This document shows positions 18,462 through 27,800 of a stretch of DNA of 64,000 nucleotides, one piece after another. The first letter of the stretch is position 1; every line of letters starts with the position of its first letter. The stretch covers positions 18,557 through 82,556 of the forward strand of contig CACYQT010000007.1 of the NCBI GenBank assembly GCA_902776645.1. The letters are read 5' to 3'. Position numbers and translations under genes: made by a program. Below the pieces are notes generated by a model. It saw nothing but the letters and a program-made list of their open reading frames with translations. It searched no databases and had not been told where the DNA came from. This DNA is from an uncultured bacterium. GTDB taxonomy: Bacteria > Verrucomicrobiota > Lentisphaeria > Oligosphaerales > Oligosphaeraceae.

Positions 18462-19202
18462 ATGAAAAAATTCCTTTCACCTTTCCTTTTCTGCCTGCTG
18501 GCCGCGACCTGCCTGTTCGCGCAGAAGCAGGAATGCTATGTCATCACCGCCGCCGGACAACGCCAGAAGGCGGTCTCCATCAAGGCGGACGCGCAGGGAA
18601 ATCTCACGGTAAGCGTCGACGGCAAGATGAAAGTCCCCTTCAAGGCGGGGGCCTACAAGATCGCCGTCATCCCCAAGCCGAAGGAAATCGCCGATTTGGA
18701 GAAACTTGCGAACGACGAAAAGTACGAGGAACTCATCACCGCCGCCCCCGCCGTTTTCGACGCGTATAAATATTTAGGTTGGGCGGACGCCGTCGCCGCG
18801 TTGCAATGCGAGGCCTATCTGGCCACGGGCAAGCCGGAGAAGGCGAACGAGACATACCAGCTGGCCCTCAAGTTCCCGCGTGAGAACAATTTGCGGCTGC
18901 AGCGCGTCCAGCTTCTGGATCTCGTTGGGCGCAAGCAATATGACGCGGCCGAAGCGGAAGCCAAGAAGCTCATCCTTTCCAAAGACGATGCGTTGGCGGC
19001 CTTCGCCTTCAACCTGCGCGGGCAGATCCGCGAGGCTCAGGGCCAGAAGAAAGAGGCCGTCCTCGAATATCTGAAAACCGTCCTGCTCTTCGAAGGGAAG
19101 GGCAAAATCCGCCGTGACCGCGAGATGGCCCGCCAGAAGGCCGTCGCCCTCATGAAGGAGCTCAACGATCCGCGCGCCGCTAAAATCGAAGCATTGAAAT
19201 AA
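18462..19202 (+). CDS. secreted TPR-like protein
   Basis: A 246-residue protein with a signal peptide (MKKFLSPFLFCLLAATCLFA, cleavage near residue 20). After a short beta-rich segment (residues 25-70) come three or four helical pairs resembling TPR units, for example AVAALQCEAYLATGKPEKAN and LAAFAFNLRGQIREAQGQ. Likely periplasmic and a partner of the upstream large TPR protein and the downstream ExbB/ExbD motor. No catalytic motif. Function is inferred only from position. Confidence 0.8.
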   Translation: MKKFLSPFLFCLLAATCLFAQKQECYVITAAGQRQKAVSIKADAQGNLTVSVDGKMKVPFKAGAYKIAVIPKPKEIADLEKLANDEKYEELITAAPAVFDAYKYLGWADAVAALQCEAYLATGKPEKANETYQLALKFPRENNLRLQRVQLLDLVGRKQYDAAEAEAKKLILSKDDALAAFAFNLRGQIREAQGQKKEAVLEYLKTVLLFEGKGKIRRDREMARQKAVALMKELNDPRAAKIEALK

Positions 19203-19206
19203 TCAC

Positions 19207-19235
19207 TTGATTTTTGCGAAACATCATTGTATATT
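19207..19235 (+). promoter_or_regulatory. sigma70-type promoter for exbB
   Basis: TTGATT at 19207-19212, a 17-bp spacer, and TATATT at 19230-19235. It lies about 40 bases before the exbB start. Confidence 0.65.
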
Positions 19236-19273
19236 CATAACATTAACATAGAAAAACAAACGGAGCGATTCCC

Positions 19274-20026
19274 ATGAAGAAAACCGTCACCATGCTGCTG
19301 TTCCTCGCCTGCTGTATGGCATTCGCGCAGGACGCCAACCCCGAAGCCGCCGAAGCCGCCGCCGAAACGGTGGAACAGTCCTCCGGCTCCGCCCTCTGGA
19401 ACGTCCTCTACGGCGGAAGCATCGTCAATCTCATCATCTGGCTGGGCCTGTTTGCCACGTCCTTCACGACCATCATCTTCGCCGTCAACGCGTTCTTCCT
19501 GGTCAAAGAGGACAAACTGATGCCGAACGCCGTCATAACCGGCGTTCAGGACGCGCTTTCCAAAGGCGATCTGGACGCCGCCGTCAATACGTGTGATGCG
19601 AATCCCTCCACGCTTTCCTCCATCCTGCGCACCGCTTTCAACAACATTGAAGACGGCTACGACGTCGTCCAGCAGGCCGTCTCCTCCGCGACGGATCTGG
19701 AGTCCGAGAAGCTCATGCAGAAGGTCAACCGCCTGAACGTCTGCGGCCAGATCGCCCCGATGCTCGGTCTGATGGGAACCGTCACGGGCATGGTCTCCGC
19801 CTTCGCGGGATTGGCCACGACGACGGGCGCCGCCAAGTCGAAAGTCCTCGCGCAGTCCATCTCCACGGCGTTGTGGACGACATGCGTTGGTCTGCTCATC
19901 TCCGTTCCCGCGCTTCTTTTCTATACCTATTTCAAAAACAACGCGACGCGTCTGCTTCTGGAATCGGAAGCGAAAGTGCTCGATCTGATCAAAGTGCTCC
20001 GCAACGTGGAAGTCGAATCCGAATGA
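19274..20026 (+). CDS. MotA/TolQ/ExbB proton channel family protein
   Basis: A 250-residue protein with an N-terminal signal-like segment (to about residue 18), a membrane helix at about 45-75 (IVNLIIWLGLFATSFTTIIF), and the signature GQIAPMLGLMGTVTGMVSAF followed by the last helix (ISTALWTTCVGLLISVPALLF). It should form the pentameric proton channel around ExbD dimers in the inner membrane. Two ExbD genes and a TonB-like protein follow. The cleavable-looking N-terminus before the first helix is typical of long ExbB variants. Confidence 0.93.
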   Translation: MKKTVTMLLFLACCMAFAQDANPEAAEAAAETVEQSSGSALWNVLYGGSIVNLIIWLGLFATSFTTIIFAVNAFFLVKEDKLMPNAVITGVQDALSKGDLDAAVNTCDANPSTLSSILRTAFNNIEDGYDVVQQAVSSATDLESEKLMQKVNRLNVCGQIAPMLGLMGTVTGMVSAFAGLATTTGAAKSKVLAQSISTALWTTCVGLLISVPALLFYTYFKNNATRLLLESEAKVLDLIKVLRNVEVESE

Positions 20027-20043
20027 AATACCACCGTCAGGAT

Positions 20044-20092
20044 GTAGCGACGGCGTCCCGCCGTTGGCTGATAACGACGGCGTCTCGCCATT
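20044..20092. repeat. GRDALAT-type palindromic repeat
   Basis: GTAGCGACGGCGTCCCGCCG at 20044 followed by a second diverged half (ACGACGGCGTCTCGCCATTG at 20073). It has the same architecture as the element at 1012-1061 and fills the gap between exbB and the first exbD. Confidence 0.75.
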
Positions 20093-20118
20093 GATAATAA
20101 TAGTAAGGAATCCGCATC

Positions 20119-20577
20119 ATGAGAAGAAGCAGCGAAGATACACTGGAAACGCCGATCACGCAGATGATCGACATCGTTTTCCTGCTCATCATCTTCTTCG
20201 TCGTCACGGCATCCGTCGATAAAGATTTGGTGGACGACACCATCAGCCTCGCGCAGGCCAAGAACACGAACGCGGAGACGACGGCCAAAAAGCTCTCCGT
20301 CACGATCAACATGAAAATGGCGCGTGACTCGCAAGGCCGCAAGGTCATGCTCGGAGGACGCCCCAAGATCCTCTACAACATCGCCTTGCAGGAAAAAAGC
20401 CTCGACGGCATCCGCCAGGCCCTCCAGACGGTCAAGAACGACACGGGAAATTTCGTCCCCGTCCTTATCCGCGTTGACAAAGACGTGGAATATCGCTACA
20501 TAGACGAACTTCTCGCGAAAGCCGTCGCACGGGTTGGTTTCACGAAAGTCTCCATCGTCGCCATCGGAAACGAATAG
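20119..20577 (+). CDS. ExbD/TolR family protein (first copy)
   Basis: A 152-residue protein with the ExbD plan: short cytoplasmic N-terminus, one membrane helix (QMIDIVFLLIIFFVVTASVD) with the conserved Asp that carries protons, and a periplasmic domain ending with VARVGFTKVSIVAIGNE. AAGGAA precedes the start. It pairs with the ExbB just upstream. A second, different ExbD follows after 12 bp, suggesting a heteromeric stator. Confidence 0.93.
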   Translation: MRRSSEDTLETPITQMIDIVFLLIIFFVVTASVDKDLVDDTISLAQAKNTNAETTAKKLSVTINMKMARDSQGRKVMLGGRPKILYNIALQEKSLDGIRQALQTVKNDTGNFVPVLIRVDKDVEYRYIDELLAKAVARVGFTKVSIVAIGNE

Positions 20578-20589
20578 GGAGGGGCAATC

Positions 20590-20988
20590 ATGAGAACAAG
20601 AAAAAGCGAAGCGCTGGCGGTTCCGATGTCGTCGATGATCGACATCGTCTTCCTCCTGCTCATCTACTTCATCGTCACGATGGAGGATGAGATTCCGGAG
20701 GCCCACCTTTCCATCAACCTTCCATCACCGGGCTCCAAGAAGGAGAACGACTCGCAGCCGAAACTCCTTGAGCTCCAAGTCTATAAGAACGAGCTTCGCC
20801 TTCGCGGCAAGCTGATGTCGTATGAAGAGATCGACAGTTTCTTCAAACGTTTCGGCGGCATGGACAAAGACACCACCGTCATGGTGCAGGTCTCGCAACA
20901 TGCCCGCGCGCAGGATCTTGTCACTGCACTTGATCTTTGCCGCAAACACGGCTTCAACAACCTCAACGTCCTTTCCATCAACGACTAA
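20590..20988 (+). CDS. ExbD/TolR family protein (second copy)
   Basis: A 132-residue ExbD paralogue. The helix SMIDIVFLLLIYFIVTMEDE again has the proton-carrying Asp. The periplasmic part ends in the usual alpha/beta unit (LVTALDLCRKHGFNNLNVLS). GGGAGGGG lies just before the start. It is 12 bp behind the first exbD and followed by three tandem 41-bp repeats before the TonB-like gene. Confidence 0.93.
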   Translation: MRTRKSEALAVPMSSMIDIVFLLLIYFIVTMEDEIPEAHLSINLPSPGSKKENDSQPKLLELQVYKNELRLRGKLMSYEEIDSFFKRFGGMDKDTTVMVQVSQHARAQDLVTALDLCRKHGFNNLNVLSIND

Positions 20989-20999
20989 AAACATGCTTC

Positions 21000-21120
21000 G
21001 GGGGTAGCGAGGGCGTCCCGCCCTTGGTAAAACAAACATCGGGGGTAGCAAGGGCGTCCCGCCCTTGGTAAAACAAACATCGGGGGTAGCAAGGGCGTCC
21101 CGCCCTTGGTAAAACAAACC
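21000..21120. repeat. three tandem 41-bp units of the GRDALAT repeat
   Basis: Three near-identical direct copies starting at 21000, 21041 and 21082. Each holds the palindrome CAAGGGCG-TCC-CGCCCTTG (first copy CGAGGGCG) followed by GTAAAACAAAC. Only three copies, so not a CRISPR array: the repeat is the whole unit and there is no variable spacer. Confidence 0.9.
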
Positions 21121-21160
21121 ACGAAACAACGCGATGTTTCTTTCATAGAAGGTACTCAAT

Positions 21161-22720
21161 ATGTCACAGGAAAATCTCGCCATGGTGCTGGCGGCCTACC
21201 AGCGCCGCAAAAATCTTGAGAACATGGTCGCGCCATTGGTCTCGATCTGCATCCATATCCTTGTCGCCCTAGGACTTCTGCTGTTCTACAAGCCAGCCGT
21301 TCCGCAGGATGCCTCGCCTGTCGTCGAAGTCAAGATGCAGGAGGAGGAGATCAAGGAGATTGAAGACGAGAAGATTCTGGAGGAGCTTGACAAGCTTGAG
21401 CAGCAGGTGGACGAGCAGCCTGTCCCGCAGACGGAGATGCCGGAGGTTGTCGCCGAACAGGTCGCCGAAATCTCCGAAGATTTCGGCGATCCGGATCTTT
21501 CCAACACGAATGACGAAGCGATGGATTTCTCCGACGCGCTCGACATCAAGGCCAACGACACGCCGCTGAAAATCTCCGCCCTGTACGAAGGGCGCTCCAC
21601 CATCGGCCGCATGAACGCCCTCAAGAAGGCGGGCGGCAACCAGAAGACGGAAAGCGCCGTTCTCCGCGCCCTCCGCTGGCTCAAGAAGACGCAGAACGAA
21701 AACGGCTCATGGACGGCCGACAAGAATTATTCGGACGCCATCACAGGGCTCTGTCTCCTCGCCTATCTCGCCCATGGCGAAACACCTACATCGGAAGAAT
21801 TTGGCATTACCGTCCAGAAATCCATGCAGTTTCTGGCGGATCGCGTCAACGCGAACGCGCTGCCGCATGGAACCGTCAATGAGAAGAATCATTATCCATA
21901 CGTCAACGGCATCGTCGCCTATGCCTTGGCGGAAGCGTACGGCATGACGAAAATCCCGTTCCTCCGTCCGCCCATGGAAGCCGCCTTGCAAGTCGTCATA
22001 GATGGTCAGCAGACAGGCGGCGGATATGATTACAACTACAAACAAGAGGCCCGGTGGGACCTTTCCGTCGCCGGCTGGCAGTATCAGGCCATGAAGGCCG
22101 GTTTCGTCGCAGGAGCGAATGTGAAGGATCTGTCCAAAGGCATGGAGAAGGGCGTCTCCTTCATCCGCAACGTGACGTTCAAGAAGCCGCGTTCGGATTC
22201 GGAGCGTCCGTTCGGTTATTCCACGCCGGGCGGCGGTTCCGACGGCATGCAGGGTGCCGCCGTCCTCTGCCTGCAGCTTCTGGGCGAAGGCAACTGCCCG
22301 GAGGCCAAGGCGGGCATCGATTTCATCGACAAGATCGTCAACAACAGCAAGCATCCCAACGATTCGCGCGTTCAATGGCGCGATGACATGTGGACGACGC
22401 CTGGCCTTCACGCAAATCCCTTGTATTATTGGTATTATTGCACGCAGGCCATGTTCCATGCCGGGCAGCGGCCATGGAAGGATTGGAACGACCATTTCTC
22501 ACAGATGTGCATCTCCAAGCAGAATCCGGAAGGCTATTGGAGCAGCCCGGGAGCCACCAAGCAGCATGGCATTGACAAATGGTACACAACCGCCCTCTGC
22601 GCGCTTTCGCTGCAGGTCTATTACCGCTATCTGCCGACGTACAAGATGCCCAAACAAGCCGTCAAAGTCGAGAAGACCACCATGGAATCCCTCGACGACG
22701 ATCTGGGATTGGAGTTGTAA
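21161..22720 (+). CDS. TonB-like membrane anchor fused to an alpha/alpha-toroid (squalene cyclase-like) domain
   Basis: A 519-residue protein. Residues about 25-45 are one membrane helix (VSICIHILVALGLLLFY), followed by an acidic Glu/Pro/Val-rich stretch (45-120) resembling the TonB periplasmic linker. From about residue 165 come QW-like prenyltransferase/cyclase repeats: LRWLKKTQNENGSWTADK, ARWDLSVAGWQYQAMKAG and NPEGYWSSPGATKQH. No DxDD catalytic acid motif was seen, so a binding rather than cyclase role is likelier. It closes the ExbB-ExbD-ExbD run and is the obvious candidate energised partner. Confidence 0.82.
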   Translation: MSQENLAMVLAAYQRRKNLENMVAPLVSICIHILVALGLLLFYKPAVPQDASPVVEVKMQEEEIKEIEDEKILEELDKLEQQVDEQPVPQTEMPEVVAEQVAEISEDFGDPDLSNTNDEAMDFSDALDIKANDTPLKISALYEGRSTIGRMNALKKAGGNQKTESAVLRALRWLKKTQNENGSWTADKNYSDAITGLCLLAYLAHGETPTSEEFGITVQKSMQFLADRVNANALPHGTVNEKNHYPYVNGIVAYALAEAYGMTKIPFLRPPMEAALQVVIDGQQTGGGYDYNYKQEARWDLSVAGWQYQAMKAGFVAGANVKDLSKGMEKGVSFIRNVTFKKPRSDSERPFGYSTPGGGSDGMQGAAVLCLQLLGEGNCPEAKAGIDFIDKIVNNSKHPNDSRVQWRDDMWTTPGLHANPLYYWYYCTQAMFHAGQRPWKDWNDHFSQMCISKQNPEGYWSSPGATKQHGIDKWYTTALCALSLQVYYRYLPTYKMPKQAVKVEKTTMESLDDDLGLEL

Positions 22721-22737
22721 AGATAAAGAAAACAATA

Positions 22738-24411
22738 ATGAAAGGCATTCAGAATACCATAACCGATAATTTCAGCTCCATTTTAAGCAATAATCGGTAT
22801 TTTATTGTTCCTAAATTCCAACGCGACTATTCTTGGGAGAACGAACAGTGGGATGATCTCTGGCAAGATATCCTAACCATGCTTGAAGAGCATGATGAAC
22901 ATTACATGGGCTATCTTGTATTGCAGACAAATGGAGATAAGAAATATTATATTATTGATGGACAGCAACGCTTTACAACGATTATCCTGTTGATTCTTGC
23001 CACAATCAAAAACATCAATCGGCTGGTTGAACAGGGAATCGCCCCCGAAGACAACAAGCTTCGAATTGAAAAACTGACAGAAACTTATATCGGTAAACAG
23101 GATCCTGTTACGCTGAAATATGACAATATATTACAACTCAATAGAAATAATGACGCCTATTTCAAAGACTATATTGTCAGATTGCAGGATTTGAGAGTTC
23201 GAAACCTGAAATCTACAGAAAAACTGATGAAGCGATGCTTCGAATTTTTCGACGAAAAATTGAAAGATCGTTTCAAGAGTGGCGAAAAATATGCCCAATT
23301 TATCCAAGATGTTGTTGATAATCTGTATTTTACTCAGATCATAGTCAATGATGAAATGAATGCCTTCCGTGTATTCGAGACGCTGAATGCGCGTGGCGTG
23401 CAGCTTTCTTCAGCGGACTTGCTGAAAAACTATCTTTTTGCATTGGTTGATAAAAACAATGCGCATAATAGCCATATTGAGCAATTGGAAGATGACTGGA
23501 CGCGTTTGACAGACAACATCAAGGCGGAAAAATTGCCGGAATTCATTCGTTATTACTGGAATGCAGGACATAAGGCCATCCGTGCGCACGATGTCTTCAA
23601 AACCATCAGACGAGAAATCACCTCTGATAAACAAGTTTTTCTTTTGATTCGTGATATGTTGGATTACAGCGACATTTATATGGCGTTGCATGATCCTGAT
23701 GATGAAACATGGACGGATGAACAGATTCGACATGATATCGCTTTGCTAAATCTTTTCCAGATAAAGCAACCTTATTCCATGTTGATGACGGCAAAGAAGA
23801 ATCTACAAGATGCTGATTTCAAGAAACTTTTGCATACTACTATTATTCTTTGTTTCCGTTATAATGTCATTTGCGACCACAATGCAAACGATCAGGAGGC
23901 TCCATTCAATAGTATGGCTATGCTGATCAGTGGCGAAAAAAGAATGGACATGAAGCTACTGGCTTCAATTGCCGTTGAAGATACGTCGTTTCAACATGCA
24001 TTCCAAGAGAAGCAATTTCCTATAAAACGTAATGCCAAGCTTGTCCGTTATGTCTTAGGGTTGATAGAAAAGTTCAAAGGTTCTACTTTGGATGTTGCTT
24101 TTGACGATGAAAGTGCAACCATTGAACATATTCTGCCACAAGGATATGACAGCACATGGAACATAGACGAGGACAAGGCAGACAGGCTTGTCAACCGTCT
24201 AGGAAATCTTTGTCTGCTAGAAAGGAAATTGAACAAAGAATTACAGAATGCCCCCTATTCTGTCAAACGGGAAGTCTATCCAAAATCTGCATACCTCTAC
24301 GCGCCGAAAATCGCAGAGAATTACCCCGTTTGGGACGAAAGTTCAATACGTAGTCGGCAGGCTGAAATGGCTAAAGCAGCCGTTTCCATTTGGCGAGTAG
24401 AACTTTTTTAG
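22738..24411 (+). CDS. DUF262 and DUF1524 (GmrSD-like) protein
   Basis: A 557-residue protein. The start at 22738 is chosen because family homology (SNNRYFIVPKFQRDYSWENE) begins there; frame-open sequence further upstream lies inside the previous gene. DUF262 has YIIDGQQRFTTIILL (ParB/sulfiredoxin-like fold, residues about 10-110). The C-terminal DUF1524 has IEHILPQGY, then NRLGNLCLLERKLN, the His-Me nuclease-like core. Fused GmrSD enzymes restrict modified phage DNA. The gene is AT-rich relative to the cluster before it, sits 17 bp after a core gene and looks acquired. Confidence 0.9.
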   Translation: MKGIQNTITDNFSSILSNNRYFIVPKFQRDYSWENEQWDDLWQDILTMLEEHDEHYMGYLVLQTNGDKKYYIIDGQQRFTTIILLILATIKNINRLVEQGIAPEDNKLRIEKLTETYIGKQDPVTLKYDNILQLNRNNDAYFKDYIVRLQDLRVRNLKSTEKLMKRCFEFFDEKLKDRFKSGEKYAQFIQDVVDNLYFTQIIVNDEMNAFRVFETLNARGVQLSSADLLKNYLFALVDKNNAHNSHIEQLEDDWTRLTDNIKAEKLPEFIRYYWNAGHKAIRAHDVFKTIRREITSDKQVFLLIRDMLDYSDIYMALHDPDDETWTDEQIRHDIALLNLFQIKQPYSMLMTAKKNLQDADFKKLLHTTIILCFRYNVICDHNANDQEAPFNSMAMLISGEKRMDMKLLASIAVEDTSFQHAFQEKQFPIKRNAKLVRYVLGLIEKFKGSTLDVAFDDESATIEHILPQGYDSTWNIDEDKADRLVNRLGNLCLLERKLNKELQNAPYSVKREVYPKSAYLYAPKIAENYPVWDESSIRSRQAEMAKAAVSIWRVELF

Positions 24412-24445
24412 AAATCGTATTCTCTTCAAGGAACAGGAGTTCATC

Positions 24446-24691
24446 ATGGTAACACTGGCTTTAATTTGTATTGTCATCGGTTTAATTTTCTATCTTATTG
24501 GGTCCATTGGGCTTATCATTGTGGAGTTCAAAACTGGCATCCTTTGGGGAATTTGCGGGTTGTTGTTCCAAATCGTCCATCTCCTATACGCCATCCTGCA
24601 TTTTGAGGAAAGCAAGAAATGGCTTGGTATCATGCTGGTTGGAATTGTGCTAATTGTCGTGGGGCGTGTTCTCGGCATTAGTGCAGCATAA
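24446..24691 (+). CDS. small hydrophobic membrane protein
   Basis: An 81-residue protein with about three membrane helices (residues 3-26, 31-51 and 59-77). AGGAG lies 8 bases before the ATG and an intrinsic terminator follows, so it is likely real and cotranscribed with the DUF262 gene 34 bp upstream. I do not recognise the family. Confidence 0.65.
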   Translation: MVTLALICIVIGLIFYLIGSIGLIIVEFKTGILWGICGLLFQIVHLLYAILHFEESKKWLGIMLVGIVLIVVGRVLGISAA

Positions 24692-24720
24692 ATTTGTTTT
24701 TCCAAAGATGCTCACTTAAC

Positions 24721-24763
24721 AAACGCGCCTTGCGGTAGTTATGTTACCACAAGGCGCGTTTTT
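24721..24763. terminator. bidirectional intrinsic terminator
   Basis: AAACGCGCCTTG at 24721-24732 pairs with CAAGGCGCGTTT at 24750-24761, with an inner GGTA/TACC helix. It serves the small membrane protein gene (plus) and possibly the convergent DUF5107 gene (minus). Confidence 0.85.
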
Positions 24764-24835
24764 GATGGGAGGGACGGCTCCTGCATGTCCGAGCACGTTG
24801 GAGCGTGGCCTTCCCAGCCATAAGCCATAAGAAGC

Positions 24836-27800
24836 TTAAGCCTTTAAAGCGTCTTTCACCAGCTTCAGGATATTCAGGAACACCTTCTGCTTCGGTGCGA
24901 CGCCGTTGTCGTGGGCGAACTTCGCAAAGAAGTCGTCTTCCTGCTTTTCGCCGCCGAGAACCGTTTTGCAGACGTCCTCCATCTTCTTCAGGACGGCTTT
25001 CGCCTCCTTGCCACGGCCGAGCTCCTGCAACGCAAGTGCTTGGTAATACGGAACCGCCGTCAGGCAGAGACGCGTGTTGGCAGTCGGTTCGATCATATCC
25101 GCGACGGCCAGTTCGAACTCTTCCTGCGCCTTCTTCGGCTTGTTGGAAAGCTGCCATGACTTGCCGATGAGATAATGCGTCATGCGGCAGCGGACGTCGC
25201 GGTAGGGGCGCCCGACGCCGAGATTGACGGGATAGAGCAACGCCGCCTCGAAGTCCTTGCGGGCTTTCGCGCCCGTGCCTTTTTCCAGTTCACGCTTGCC
25301 GCGCTCCAGATGGGCCTCCGCATATGCGTCGTGGACGATGACTTCATTGCCTTCCCAGACGTAGAAGCGGCGGTCGCCGATGAGTTCCAACGCCTTGTCG
25401 TATTCGCCTTCGCGGTTCAGGAGGACGATTTCACGCAGCAGCACGTCGTCGCGCATGTCGACGACATTCTGGCGTTCCTGCAGGAAGGCCAGCCGCGCGG
25501 CGGCGCTTTCGTTCTGCGATTCCATCATCTTGTCGTATTCGCGGACGAAAATCGGATTGTTCGGTTCGAATTTAATCGCCTTGAGGAGCATTTCCTTCGC
25601 TTCGTCCAGCCGTTTCGCGCGGTCGTATTCATGGCCGAGGCAATAGTAGAGGTTGCCGAGTTTGGAGCCATCCTTCGCGGCCTTTTCCCAGCAGGCGAAC
25701 GCCTCGTCCATGCGCTCGTAGTAGCGCATGAGGCAACCAAGCAAGTAGTTGGCCTGGAAGTCTTTCGGATTGGCTTCCAACGCCGCCTTCAAGACTTGCT
25801 CCGTCTCCCAGCGGAACGGGAAGCAGTAGTCCGACGACAGGCCGTGCGCATGTTTCCATGTGACTTTCGCGTCGCTTTCATAGCCCATCCGCCACTGGCA
25901 GTAGCCGCGGTAGTAATAGACCAGCGGATTGAACGTGTTCAGCGGTTCCAGCTGGGCGAGAGCCGCCTGCCACTGGTGGGCGCGGATGGCCGCCGCCGCA
26001 TTCTCCAGCGCGATATTGGCGGGTTCGCAATGTCTGAAGCCGTCGTTATGCCACACGCCTGCGAGAATGTCCTTCAGCAACGCGGCGGCTTCCTGCGGGG
26101 CCTTTTCCAGCATGGCGGCGGCTTCCGCCTTGCGGTCCAACGCCATCAGCAGTTCCGCCAACGACAAGGCGGCCGCCGCCGCCTGGCCCGGATACCACAA
26201 CGCCTTTTTCAGCATGTCCTCCGCTTCGTCGAACTTGTCCTGCGCCTTCAGCGCGACGCCGAGCTCGTAGTAGGCCGCGCCGTCCTGTGGCGTCGTGTTG
26301 TTGTATTCCGCACGCGCAAGTGCCTTGCGGAAATGCGTTTCCGCATCCGCCCAGAGGCCGCGTTTCGCCAGACGGACGCCGACGGCGATGTTCGTGCGGT
26401 AGTCGTCCGGATCGCGTTTCAGCGCCTCCGCGTAGTATGGATCGGCCGAGCGGACGGAATTGTGGAACTGCTCCAACCGCTGTCCGGCCAGATACAACTC
26501 TTCGATCGTCTTGAATTCCTCCGGCTTCGGCGGCGGGACGGTCAGCGTCGGCATCGGGCGTTCCGGATACTTATGATGATAATAGGTAAGGATCAGGCGG
26601 TCTTCCGCCGTCCACAGCGTGACGGTGGCTTCTTCCGCGTCGACGCCTTCCATCGTATAGGAGAACGGCTGGTCGGGCGCCAGCGTCGCCGTCAGTTTCT
26701 CGCATTTGTCCGCCGCCTTGATTTCGATCTTGGCGTCTTCGAACAGTTTGGTGGCGATGCAGGAGATGCGCAAGTCCTTGCCGGTCTGGACGTTGACCGC
26801 CGCCTCGGGCGTCGCGTGGTTGAAGCCGTCCAAATCATGGACCGGGAAGAAATACTGTTTGGAATGCTTCACTTCGCCGGGCTGCAGCCATGTGTAGTCG
26901 GGCTGGTTGTCCGAATACGAACCCGCCATCAGTTCGAGATACGGGCCGTTGTTGTCCGTCAGGATCTGATCCCACACGCGGGCCGTCTCGTTGTTGCCCC
27001 ACAGGAAGAATTTCTTGCCTTCCGCATAATGGCGGTCCGCCCAGATCACGACGCCGGCGTTCTTTCCGTGGTCGTAGCCGCCGAAGAAATTCTCCTTCGA
27101 CTTGCCGCAGAAGAACGATGCGGGCGCGGGATGGACCTTCCACCAGCTGATGTCCGCATGGTCGAATTTGATTCCCTTGTACTTACCGTCGAATTTCGGC
27201 CATGAGCAGGCCGCATCCTTCGCGTGATGGATGGCGTAGTACACATCCGGCGGGAAGATCACCTGATACTGCTCGTTCGCATGGACGGCCGCGTTCGCCC
27301 AGTAGAGGAACGACTGCGGCAGCTCGCCGTCGTTGCGGAAGTTGAGATTCACTTCCAGGCAGGACGTGTCAGGCTTCAGGCAGAGGCCGACTTCCGACCG
27401 CATGCGGTGGCGTTTCTCCGTCTCCGCGATCCAGACCGTGGCGGAGCCGTCGGCGCCGCGTTCGATGCGATAGTCCGCCGGCATAAACGTCGTCGTCCGA
27501 TGATGATGCGGGAAATTCCACTCCACGCCGCCGGACATCCACGCGCCCAACACGCCGATCAGCGCGGGCTTCACGACATCCTGCCGATAGAAGAAATCAT
27601 AGTTGTTCGTTTTGTCGAGAGCGCGCACGATGCGGCCGCCGAGATCCGGCAGGATTTCGTAGCGGACGTATTCATTCTCCATGACGACGCACCGCCATTT
27701 GCGGGGGGCCTTGTCCGCCGTCAGCTTGTCCTGCAGCGGATACGGATAGACATGGCCTTGCGCGCCTTGGTTGCCGCGGCCCTCGTAGAAAATCGGCACG

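Noticed and set aside
21000..21120. Three regularly spaced palindromic repeats resembling a CRISPR array
   Set aside because: The 41-bp units are contiguous and identical throughout, with no variable spacers, and no cas genes are near.
25175..27205. Long plus-strand open frame of about 676 codons opposite the DUF5107-TPR gene
   Set aside because: Its product is Arg/Val/Phe-rich low-complexity text typical of the antisense of a GC-rich gene; the minus-strand gene has clear domains and a ribosome site.
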